Assembly (NCBI GenBank): GCA_964522805.1
Contig: CAZFWP010000121.1
Coordinates: forward strand, 1 to 5,063
Direction: 5' to 3'
Length of the DNA: 5,063 bases
Origin: CAZBYL01 sp964522805
Lineage (GTDB): Bacteria; Synergistota; Synergistia; Synergistales; Synergistaceae
Positions 1 to 5,063 of this stretch are shown here, in pieces (within the stretch, counting starts at the first letter, position 1; every line of letters begins with the position of its first letter). The notes under the pieces were generated by a model. The model had not been told where the DNA came from and did not search any database. It was given only the letters and a program-made list of their open reading frames with translations. The position numbers were made by a program, and so were the translations under genes.

Positions 1-276
1 TGAAGAGGGGAAAGCCATCTTCCAAGCAAGCCATAGGAGGTAGGCAGCTCCCGCCGTGCGAAGAAAGGGGAGCAGTCGGGGCATGAGACCGGCGATAAAA
101 ATGTTGGCGAAGGCATTCGCCAGCATGATGATAAAAATACCCAGACCCATGCCCCACATGAGGGGCAGAGTCTGTTTGAAGCCGGAGATCCGTGCAGTGT
201 TCATCGCCAGGAGGATATTCGGCCCCGGTGTGTAGCAGGAGGCCAATATAAAGGAGAAGAAGGCCGCCCACTGCAT
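1..276 (-). CDS. LysE/RhtB-family amino-acid exporter, N-terminal 92 residues (cut by window edge)
   Basis: This frame is open from its ATG at 276 to the left edge, giving 92 residues, about 45% of a usual family member of around 200. It begins MQWAAFFSFILASCYTPGPN and continues with ILLAMNTARISGFKQTL. The TPGPN motif at about residues 16-20, followed by a small-residue stretch and a G-F-x-x-T-L turn, is the classic start of LysE/RhtB translocators. Hydrophobic segments at about 3-25, 37-60 and 65-88 fit the first three helices of a six-helix inner-membrane protein. The family exports amino acids or related small molecules using the proton gradient; the substrate cannot be read from sequence. 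An in-frame TGA at 282-280 lies two codons upstream, so ATG 276 is the first possible start. The gene starts 8 bases after the pepF stop and has only a weak GAG-type ribosome site, which suggests translational coupling. Family assignment is secure, substrate is not. Confidence 0.88.
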   Translation of the reverse strand, partial: MQWAAFFSFILASCYTPGPNILLAMNTARISGFKQTLPLMWGMGLGIFIIMLANAFANIFIAGLMPRLLPFLRTAGAAYLLWLAWKMAFPSS

Positions 277-284
277 CGGTCATC

Positions 285-2129
285 TCAGCCGAGAAGGGTT
301 TCCATCTCGCAAAGAGTATCTTCAAAGAGCTTGATTACTTCTTCCACAGGCTCTTTTGTGCTCATGTCCACACCGGCGTCCCGCAGCAGGTTGATGGGGT
401 AGTCCGAGCCGCCTTTGGTGAGGAAGTTGAGATATTTGTCGCGTGCGGACGCTCCTTGCTCTAGTATACCCGCGGCCAAAGCCGTGGCGGCGGAAAAGCC
501 GGTGGCATATTGATAGACGTAGAAGGGGCTGTAAAAGTGCGGTATTCTGGCCCATTCAATTTTCAAAGCCTCATCGACAACGATGGCGTTTCCGTAATAT
601 TTTTTGTTCAGCTCATACCAAAGGGCGCAAAGTCCGTCAGGTGTGGTGTCCTCTCCGGCGGCGGCGCGTCTGTGAACTTCGCGCTCAAAGGAGGCGAACA
701 TTGTCTGGCGGTAAACGGTGGTTCTGATGTTTTCCAGCCTTCTGTTGAGAAGGTAGAGCTTTTTTCTTTTGTCCTTCGTGCCGTTAATTAAGTGGCTGAG
801 GAAGAGCACTTCATTGGTGGTGGAGGCGACTTCTGCGGTGAAAATGCAGTAGTCGGCGGTGGGATAGGGCTGGTTTTTTCTGGAATAGAAGCTGTGCATG
901 GAATGTCCCATCTCGTGCACCAAGGTGGAGACGTCATTAAGGCTGTTGGTGTAGTTCATAAAAATGTAAGGATGGGTGGCGTAACAGCCCCAAGAGTAGG
1001 CGCCGCTGCGCTTTCCCTTGTTGGGGAATACATCGGCCCAGCTCTGTTCTAACCCCTTTTTTACTTCTGAAATGTACTTTTCTCCCAGAGGAGCGAGGGA
1101 TTCAAACATCATCTTTTTTGCGTCTGTCCAAGAGATGTCTTTGAACGGGTCGGAGACAAGAGGAGTGTATATATCGTACATATGCAGCTCTTTTACCTTC
1201 AGCACCTTTTTGCGCAGCTCCATGTAGCGGTGCATAGGTTCAAGATGGGATTCCAAGGTGTCCACAAGGCGGTCATAGACGGATTCTGGAATGTTGTTCC
1301 CGTCCAATGCCGCTGCCAGCGGGGAGTTGTACTTGCGCACCTCCGCATAGAACTTAGATCCCTTTAACATGCCGTCAAAGGTGGCTCCCAAGGTGTTTTT
1401 CATCTCTAGGTAGGGTTTGTAGAGAGAGTCAAAGGCCGCTTTGCGCACGGAGCGTTTTCTTGAACGCAGATAGGAGACGGCTCTTTCCTCAGACATTTCG
1501 ACCGTTTTGCCCTCTTCGTCCTTGATGGCATCAAACTTCATATCGGCGTTTGTCAGCATCGAAAAGGCGTTATCAGCCACTCCAGCCAGGTCGCCGCTGC
1601 GCGCCAATATTGCCTCTTCCGCCTGAGAGAGCACATGTTCTCTCTGCCGCAGCAGCTCCTTCAAGCCAAAAGCGTAGTCCGCAAGCAGAGGGTTCTTTAT
1701 GTATTCCTGAAGCGTTGATTCGGGGAGAGTTAGAAGTTCCGGAGTCACAAAGCTTTCTGCTGCGGAAAATTCCACTGCGAGGCTGGAGATTCTATTTGCA
1801 GGCCCTTGATATTTGGATTCTGAGGTATCTTCGTGGCTTTTCATGTGAGCATAGACGATAAGCTTTTCCAAAGTTAAAGATAGCTCGTCTTTCAGTTGGA
1901 AACATTTAAGCAAAGTCTCTGCGCCGAGCCCCAGCTTGCCCATAAAAGAGGAAATCTCGCCAAGGCGGTCCTTGATCATTTTGAAGTCCGCTTCCCAAGA
2001 CGCTTCATCAAGGTAAATATCATCAAGCTTCCACTTGTATATCTGCGGAACATCGTCTCTTTTGGGAAGAACAGAGCCGCCCCCAAGTTCAATTTCTGTG
2101 GTAATAGTGTCTTTTATCTTTTCTTTCAT
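285..2129 (-). CDS. pepF: Oligoendopeptidase F, M3B family zinc metallopeptidase
   Basis: This 614-residue protein matches the usual PepF length of about 600. PepF is a cytoplasmic zinc endopeptidase that cleaves short internalised oligopeptides. The zinc site is intact: HEMGH at residues 405-409 supplies two histidine ligands and the catalytic Glu406, and Glu433 in TAEVAST is the expected third ligand 24 residues later. The C-terminal motif IPHFYSPFYVYQYATG (about 529-544) carries the conserved His/Tyr residues thought to bind substrate and stabilise the transition state. The N-terminal half (about 30-380) is the helical lid region, with the typical 'Y-x-W-x-L-D-D-I-Y' opening at 31-39. There is no signal peptide. 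The ATG at 2129 has a strong GGAGGT site 8 bases upstream. A LysE-type exporter follows after 8 bases and crcB lies 166 bases upstream on the same strand. No defect is seen. Family identity is very secure; the natural peptide substrates are unknown. Confidence 0.96.
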   Translation of the reverse strand: MKEKIKDTITTEIELGGGSVLPKRDDVPQIYKWKLDDIYLDEASWEADFKMIKDRLGEISSFMGKLGLGAETLLKCFQLKDELSLTLEKLIVYAHMKSHEDTSESKYQGPANRISSLAVEFSAAESFVTPELLTLPESTLQEYIKNPLLADYAFGLKELLRQREHVLSQAEEAILARSGDLAGVADNAFSMLTNADMKFDAIKDEEGKTVEMSEERAVSYLRSRKRSVRKAAFDSLYKPYLEMKNTLGATFDGMLKGSKFYAEVRKYNSPLAAALDGNNIPESVYDRLVDTLESHLEPMHRYMELRKKVLKVKELHMYDIYTPLVSDPFKDISWTDAKKMMFESLAPLGEKYISEVKKGLEQSWADVFPNKGKRSGAYSWGCYATHPYIFMNYTNSLNDVSTLVHEMGHSMHSFYSRKNQPYPTADYCIFTAEVASTTNEVLFLSHLINGTKDKRKKLYLLNRRLENIRTTVYRQTMFASFEREVHRRAAAGEDTTPDGLCALWYELNKKYYGNAIVVDEALKIEWARIPHFYSPFYVYQYATGFSAATALAAGILEQGASARDKYLNFLTKGGSDYPINLLRDAGVDMSTKEPVEEVIKLFEDTLCEMETLLG

Positions 2130-2295
2130 TGCTTCAGACCTCCATTAAAATCGGCGAAACGCCATCGTTTGTTTTGTCGTCCTCACTGTGCCTCTTTCGC
2201 ACGAAGCAAAAGCATTACTGTTGGGTATAAAAGATTCTCATCTATATTGTGTGTTCTTTGCTTACGATATGCAAGAGTTTTTCAGGCAGATCAGC
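2130..2295. other. crcB-pepF intergenic gap
   Basis: These 166 bases separate the crcB stop from the pepF start, both read on the minus strand. I see no protein worth calling. A compact inverted repeat, GGCG-AAA-CGCC, sits at 2153-2163, just upstream of the pepF ribosome site. On the minus strand it is followed by GATTTT, but a 4-bp stem is too short to call a terminator. Minus-strand AT-rich stretches around 2225-2250 could hold a -10 element, but I found no convincing -35 partner. Whether pepF has its own promoter or is read from crcB cannot be settled from the sequence. Confidence 0.5.
2138..2143 (-). promoter_or_regulatory. Shine-Dalgarno site of pepF
   Basis: On the minus strand the sequence reads GGAGGT, 8 bases before the ATG at 2129. 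It is a near-perfect anti-16S match and fixes the pepF start. Confidence 0.85.
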
Positions 2296-2673
2296 TTACG
2301 AAAAAAGCGCCGTAAATACCATTTTTCCCAGGTAGATGGCGCAAAGGCACAGAGCGACGCTGGCCATGGAGTATACCGCGGCGGTAAAAATCCTGCCTTC
2401 GGCTACGAGTTCCATTGTTTCTAAAGAAAAGGTTGAAAACGTGGTAAAACCGCCGCAAAGCCCGGTCTTGAAAAAGAGCACTACCGCAGGGTGCAGCCCT
2501 TCAAAGTGGATCGCTGAGACCGCTACCAGCCCAATAATAAAGGCTCCGAGAAAATTTATCAGCAGTGTGGCGGCGGGAAAGTTTATCTGTGTGAAAACAG
2601 GCAGTGAGCTCATAAAATACCTCAGTGAGGCTCCGATAAAACCTCCCATACCGACAGCAAAAAAATTGAACAT
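2296..2673 (-). CDS. crcB: Fluoride ion channel CrcB/Fluc
   Basis: This 125-residue membrane protein has the usual Fluc length and four hydrophobic helices at about 3-22, 33-55, 64-90 and 95-120. Fluc channels are dual-topology homodimers in the inner membrane that let toxic fluoride leave the cell. The signature features are visible: G-x-x-x-R at 14-18 (GASLR), Asn40 in LLINFLGAF, and the pore motif GGFTTFSTFSLE at 74-85. In that motif Phe79 and Phe82 correspond to the fluoride-coordinating 'Phe box', and Gly74-Thr78 match the central sodium-site region. The ATG at 2673 has a GGAGGT site 6 bases upstream. An overlapping ATG at 2678 is out of frame. The gene is a single copy in the window, which suits a homodimer. 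I could not find a fluoride riboswitch in its leader. It faces away from the patB-like gene across a shared promoter region. Confidence 0.96.
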   Translation of the reverse strand: MFNFFAVGMGGFIGASLRYFMSSLPVFTQINFPAATLLINFLGAFIIGLVAVSAIHFEGLHPAVVLFFKTGLCGGFTTFSTFSLETMELVAEGRIFTAAVYSMASVALCLCAIYLGKMVFTALFS

Positions 2674-2679
2674 GGCATA

Positions 2680-2685
2680 ACCTCC
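2680..2685 (-). promoter_or_regulatory. Shine-Dalgarno site of crcB
   Basis: The minus strand reads GGAGGT 6 bases before the ATG at 2673. This supports 2673 rather than the out-of-frame ATG at 2678. Confidence 0.85.
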
Positions 2686-2745
2686 GCGGCGTTTGTTTAT
2701 AGCGGGTATAATTTTTAATTAAACGTAAAGACCTGCTTGAATAAC

Positions 2746-2751
2746 ATTATA
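2746..2751 (-). promoter_or_regulatory. Possible -10 element for crcB
   Basis: The minus strand reads a perfect TATAAT here, which would start transcription near 2739 and give a leader of about 65 bases. The expected -35 position (about 2768-2774) reads ACAATT or CAATTG, a poor match to TTGACA, so the call rests on the -10 alone. A second AT-rich candidate, TATAAA, lies nearer the gene at about 2695-2700 and also has only a weak -35. Confidence 0.4.
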
Positions 2752-2778
2752 CACTTTCAGTGCTTTACAATTGTTTTT

Positions 2779-2808
2779 TTGACATTTTCAAACTACAATT
2801 AATATATA
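2779..2808 (+). promoter_or_regulatory. Sigma70-type promoter for the patB-like/FAH operon
   Basis: A perfect -35 TTGACA at 2779-2784 is followed, after 18 bases, by TATATA at 2803-2808 as the -10. The flanks are AT-rich and the region upstream has T runs. The predicted start is near 2814-2816, giving a leader of about 38 bases that opens with a small hairpin. The -10 is four to five of six to consensus and could be shifted within the alternating TA run. Confidence 0.6.
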
Positions 2809-2815
2809 TAACTTA

Positions 2816-2833
2816 TGCGGCGAAACAGCCGCA
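2816..2833 (+). other. Small hairpin at the 5' end of the patB-like leader
   Basis: TGCGGC at 2816-2821 pairs perfectly with GCCGCA at 2828-2833 around the loop GAAACA. It lies at the predicted transcript start and ends 6 bases before the GAGG ribosome site at 2840-2843. A stem at the extreme 5' end commonly protects an mRNA from decay; it could also simply be chance. No anti-structure or T run makes it a terminator. Confidence 0.45.
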
Positions 2834-2852
2834 GGAAATGAGGCTGATATAG

Positions 2853-4025
2853 ATGAAATACAATTTCGACAAATATATTGATAGAAGAAATACGGACTGC
2901 GAAAAATGGGACGGACTTGAAGAAGAGTTTGGACGCAAAGACCTGCTGGCCTTTTGGGTGGCGGATATGGATTTTCCCGCGCCGCCCGAAGTTCTAGAAG
3001 CGGTGCATAAAAAAGTTGACCAGGGTGCTTTGGGATATCCGATAATGCCCAAATCTCTCTATGACGCCATTCGTCTGTGGGAAGAAAAACGTCACGGCTG
3101 GAAATTTGGCAACGAGGCGATTAGTTGGGCTCCAGGAGTTGTTGCCGGGCTCTCTTTTGCGGTCATGGCTCTCACGAAGCCCGGAGACGGTGTCATCATT
3201 CAGACGCCGGTCTATCCTCCCTTTTACCGCACCGTCCGCGAAGCCGGCAGAATTATCAACGAGAATCCGCTTAAATATGAAAACGGCCGTTATGTGATGG
3301 ATCTTGAGGGACTGGAAAAACTAATCACTCCCACTTGCCGCACTCTGATACTTTGCAGTCCTCACAATCCTGTGGCGAGAGTGTGGAGCAAAGAAGAGCT
3401 GGAAGCTTTAGCGGAACTTGCAGAACGCAAAGACATGATCATCATCGCCGATGAAATCCATCAAGACCTTGTTTACAGCGATGCGCGCCACATTTGCCTC
3501 GCTTCTCTTTCGGAGGAAACAGCTAAAAGGGTGATTACCTTCATCGCGCCCAGCAAAACCTTCAACATCGCCGGTATGAAAGCCTCCGTGGCGATTATCC
3601 CCGATGCGAAACTTCGGGCGATGTACATCTCTGTTCTCGAGAGATTCCATCTTAATTCGGTGAACATTCTCGGCATTACCGCAACGGAAGCGGCCTACTC
3701 CAAGTGCGGTGAATGGCTGGACGAACTTTTGGCGTACCTGGAAAAAAACAGAGATTACACGGAAAAATTTGTCCGTGAGCGGATGCCCAAGGCTCACATG
3801 GACCACCCTGAAGGCACATACATTTTCTGGATAGATTTCAGAGGTTATGGATTTAACGCCGAAACCCTTGAGCGCTTCCTTGTTGAAGAGGCCGGTGTGG
3901 CCCTCAACAAAGGGCTGAACTTTGGTTCTGCCGGAGACGGCTTTGCCCGCATAAATATTGGTACCACCATGGAGATGTTAAAAGAAGGGCTGGAAAAAAT
4001 AGCTTCTGCCCTAGATAAGAGATAG
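2853..4025 (+). CDS. PatB/MalY-type PLP-dependent C-S beta-lyase (aminotransferase class I/II fold)
   Basis: The 390-residue length is typical of the MalY/PatB family, whose members split C-S bonds of cystathionine, cysteine and S-conjugates to give a thiol, pyruvate and ammonia in the cytoplasm. The N-terminus (NFDKYIDRRNTDCEKWD) and LLAFWVADMDFPAPPEV at 31-47 are family hallmarks, as is GYP at 61-63. PLP residues are present: Asp200 in ADEIHQDL contacts the pyridine nitrogen, Lys235 in APSKTFNIAG forms the Schiff base, and Arg366 in FARINIGT should bind the substrate carboxylate. Asn172 lies in CSPHNPVARVW, where the family usually has G rather than Ala175. The start at 2853 follows GAGG by 9 bases. 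The FAH-family gene follows after 11 bases, so the two are almost surely co-transcribed. Cystathionine beta-lyase, cysteine desulfhydrase and general aminotransferase activity cannot be separated from sequence, so I give no symbol. Confidence 0.93.
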   Translation: MKYNFDKYIDRRNTDCEKWDGLEEEFGRKDLLAFWVADMDFPAPPEVLEAVHKKVDQGALGYPIMPKSLYDAIRLWEEKRHGWKFGNEAISWAPGVVAGLSFAVMALTKPGDGVIIQTPVYPPFYRTVREAGRIINENPLKYENGRYVMDLEGLEKLITPTCRTLILCSPHNPVARVWSKEELEALAELAERKDMIIIADEIHQDLVYSDARHICLASLSEETAKRVITFIAPSKTFNIAGMKASVAIIPDAKLRAMYISVLERFHLNSVNILGITATEAAYSKCGEWLDELLAYLEKNRDYTEKFVRERMPKAHMDHPEGTYIFWIDFRGYGFNAETLERFLVEEAGVALNKGLNFGSAGDGFARINIGTTMEMLKEGLEKIASALDKR

Positions 4026-4029
4026 GGGA
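4024..4029 (+). promoter_or_regulatory. Ribosome site of the FAH-family gene, overlapping the upstream stop codon
   Basis: AGGGGA lies 7 bases before the ATG at 4037 and shares its first two bases with the TAG stop of the C-S lyase gene. This layout favours coupled translation of the two genes and supports the 4037 start. Confidence 0.7.
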
Positions 4030-4036
4030 CCGCGTA

Positions 4037-4816
4037 ATGGCCAAAACTCCGCCCCCGGTGCGTTACTGCCGCTTTATGGTTGACGGACGTTCATATTCCG
4101 GGCAGATAAGAGACAATGCTGTGGATATCGTGGAGGGAGATCCCTTTACTTCACTGATTCCTATCCGTCTCAGCTATCCCATTGACAGAGTAAAATTTCT
4201 GCCTCCCTTCACACCGAAGAAAATATGGTGCATCGGCAGAAACTATGTTGGTCATGCTAAGGAATTGAACCACGAAATCCCTAAAGAGCCGCTGGTATTT
4301 CTTAAATCGACCTCCGCTATTGCCGGCAGCGGCGATTTCATCAGAATCCCCGACTGGGCGGGAGTCATACACTACGAGGGCGAGTTGGCTGTTGTCATTG
4401 GCCTCGGCGGAAAAAACATCACCGAGGAAGATGCGCTTTCTCATGTGGCAGGATATTCGATAATCAACGATGTCACTGCACGTGAAATGCAGAATACGGA
4501 CGGGCAGTGGATGAGGTCCAAAAGTTTTGATACCTTCGCCCCTTTCGGTCCTGCCGTATTACTGCAAAAAGAGCTGCCGGCATCTACCGTGGTGCGCACG
4601 ATGGTAAACGGATGTGTAAAGCAGCAGTCGGAGATTTCTCAGATGATCTTTTCTGTGCCGAAAATCATCGCTCACATCAGCCGCTTCGCTACGCTAGAAC
4701 AGGGAGATGTAATAGCGACAGGAACACCAGAAGGAGTAGGCCCCATTGTTTGCGGAGACATTGTGGAGATAGAAATCGACGGAATTGGCAAACTGCGCAG
4801 CATCTGTTCCGAATAA
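4037..4816 (+). CDS. Fumarylacetoacetate hydrolase (FAH) family protein
   Basis: This 259-residue protein has the layout of bacterial FAH-family enzymes: an N-terminal domain of about 57 residues, then the catalytic FAH fold from about 60 to the end. Members hydrolyse, decarboxylate, isomerise or tautomerise 2-oxo acids such as acylpyruvates, oxaloacetate and hydroxyheptadienedioate, using one Mg2+ or Mn2+. The expected metal ligands are all visible: Glu114 and Glu116 in HYEGELAVVIG, and Asp145 in INDVTARE. Other family motifs are CIGRNYVGHAKEL at 65-77, KEPLVFLKSTSA at 83-94, RSKSFDTFAPFGP at 160-172 and ATGTPEGVG at 227-235. The protein is cytoplasmic with no signal or membrane segment. It is the second gene after a PatB/MalY-type lyase, whose pyruvate-like or imino products make an oxo-acid role plausible, but that is inference. 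It ends just before a strong terminator. The family call is secure; the substrate is not. Confidence 0.93.
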   Translation: MAKTPPPVRYCRFMVDGRSYSGQIRDNAVDIVEGDPFTSLIPIRLSYPIDRVKFLPPFTPKKIWCIGRNYVGHAKELNHEIPKEPLVFLKSTSAIAGSGDFIRIPDWAGVIHYEGELAVVIGLGGKNITEEDALSHVAGYSIINDVTAREMQNTDGQWMRSKSFDTFAPFGPAVLLQKELPASTVVRTMVNGCVKQQSEISQMIFSVPKIIAHISRFATLEQGDVIATGTPEGVGPIVCGDIVEIEIDGIGKLRSICSE

Positions 4817-4837
4817 ATTAGGCACACAGGTCAAATC

Positions 4838-4882
4838 AAAAGCGGCGTTTCCTTGAATCAGAAAGGGAAACGCCGCTTTTTT
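4838..4882 (+). terminator. Strong rho-independent terminator after the FAH-family gene
   Basis: The left arm 4838-4852 (AAAAGCGGCGTTTCC) pairs perfectly over 15 bp with the right arm 4866-4880, around a 13-base loop. The T run extends to 4882, with six T in a row from 4877. It lies 21 bases after the FAH stop. The A-rich left arm could give some termination from the opposite strand as well. It insulates the two-gene unit from the riboswitch-controlled unit downstream. Confidence 0.93.
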
Positions 4883-4959
4883 GCCGCCAAAATCATAAAC
4901 TCCGTTTGGTGTTTGGCGCAGATATCTTTTAAATTAAACGCGCATATAAAAATAAGATG

Positions 4960-4968
4960 TGATAGAAT
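4960..4968 (+). promoter_or_regulatory. Extended -10 promoter for the riboswitch transcript
   Basis: TGATAGAAT carries the TGn extension directly before TAGAAT (4963-4968), one mismatch from TATAAT. The -35 position about 17 bases upstream (GCGCAT) does not match, which fits promoters that lean on the extended -10. The predicted start near 4974-4976 is about 10 bases before the first riboswitch sequences. The stretch 4883-4955 before it holds nothing else I recognise. Confidence 0.55.
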
Positions 4969-4984
4969 GTTCCAAAACAATATG

Positions 4985-5063
4985 TGACGTTTTCAAAGGT
5001 AAATTCGGTGCGACTCCGAAGCGGCCCCGCCACTGTAACCCAAAAAGGGAAGTCAGACTGCCT
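4985..5063 (+). ncRNA. Cobalamin (B12) riboswitch, 5' part, cut by window edge
   Basis: The sequence shows the conserved core of the cobalamin aptamer in order. AAAGGT lies at 4995-5000. The hairpin TTCGG/CCGAA (5004-5008 with 5016-5020) encloses TGCGACT and so gives the GGTGCGACTCC signature. GCGGCCCCGC follows at 5021-5030. GCCACTGTAACC at 5029-5040 is the near-invariant CCGCCACTGT element. A short CCC/GGG stem (5039-5041 with 5047-5049) comes next, then AGTCAGAC at 5051-5058, the AGYCAGA element. Such RNAs bind adenosyl- or other cobalamins and usually turn down expression of B12 uptake or synthesis genes, or of B12-independent isozymes. The 3' closing strand, the kissing-loop partner and the expression platform lie beyond the window, so neither mechanism nor regulated gene can be told. 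The exact 5' boundary is approximate. Confidence 0.9.

Noticed and set aside
443..1861. Several plus-strand open frames of 61-103 codons opposite pepF
   Set aside because: They lie wholly inside the intact pepF gene on the other strand, have low-complexity basic or aromatic-rich compositions and match no family I know.
2153..2163. GGCG-AAA-CGCC inverted repeat upstream of pepF as a crcB terminator
   Set aside because: The stem is only 4 bp and sits over 130 bases after the crcB stop, so it is too weak to call, even with GATTTT following on the minus strand.
1896..2424. Plus-strand open frames of 139 and 78 codons spanning the pepF start, the gap and the crcB end
   Set aside because: They run antisense through two well-supported genes, with no convincing ribosome site and no recognisable protein features.
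2707..2712. Plus-strand TATAAT
   Set aside because: There is no -35 match upstream (GC-rich sequence there) and it lies about 140 bases before the plus-strand gene, where the TTGACA/TATATA pair is a much better promoter.
2713..2725. TTTTAATTAAACG, nearly repeated as TTTTAAATTAAACG at 4927-4940
   Set aside because: Two AT-rich intergenic matches differing by one inserted A can easily arise by chance; there is no third copy or other sign of a shared regulator site.
3408..3806. Minus-strand open frames of 132 and 67 codons inside the PatB-like gene
   Set aside because: They are antisense to a complete conserved enzyme and show no domain or start signal.
4151..4444. Minus-strand open frame of 97 codons inside the FAH-family gene
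   Set aside because: It is antisense to a conserved coding region with all metal ligands in place; no family resemblance.

Overview
The window looks like ordinary chromosomal DNA from a moderate-GC bacterium. The mix of an M3B oligoendopeptidase, a LysE-type exporter, a PatB/MalY C-S lyase and a cobalamin riboswitch would suit a peptide- or amino-acid-using anaerobe, for example in the Firmicutes or Synergistota. That placement is inferred from gene content and protein style only; nothing in the window fixes the taxon. I see no mobile element, CRISPR array, tRNA or rRNA.

The left half (1-2673) is read from the minus strand in the order crcB (fluoride channel), pepF (oligoendopeptidase F), then a LysE/RhtB-family exporter cut off by the left edge. 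pepF and the exporter are separated by only 8 bases and are probably translationally coupled. A 167-base gap separates crcB from pepF. The middle (2674-2852) is an AT-rich divergent promoter region. It gives a good plus-strand promoter (TTGACA, 18-base spacer, TATATA) and a weaker minus-strand TATAAT.

The right half (2853-4816) is a plus-strand pair: a PatB/MalY-type PLP-dependent C-S lyase/aminotransferase, then, 11 bases later, a fumarylacetoacetate-hydrolase (FAH) family enzyme. A strong intrinsic terminator (15-bp perfect stem plus T run) closes this unit. After it come an extended -10 promoter and the 5' part of a cobalamin (B12) riboswitch, which runs off the right edge. The regulated gene is outside the window.

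The plausible shared logic is peptide and amino-acid metabolism. PepF cleaves internalised oligopeptides, the LysE-type exporter vents surplus amino acids, and the C-S lyase releases ammonia and a 2-oxo acid from sulfur amino acids. The FAH-family protein may act on a 2-oxo acid or enol product. No part of the window needs a previously undescribed system to explain it; the most notable element is the truncated riboswitch.
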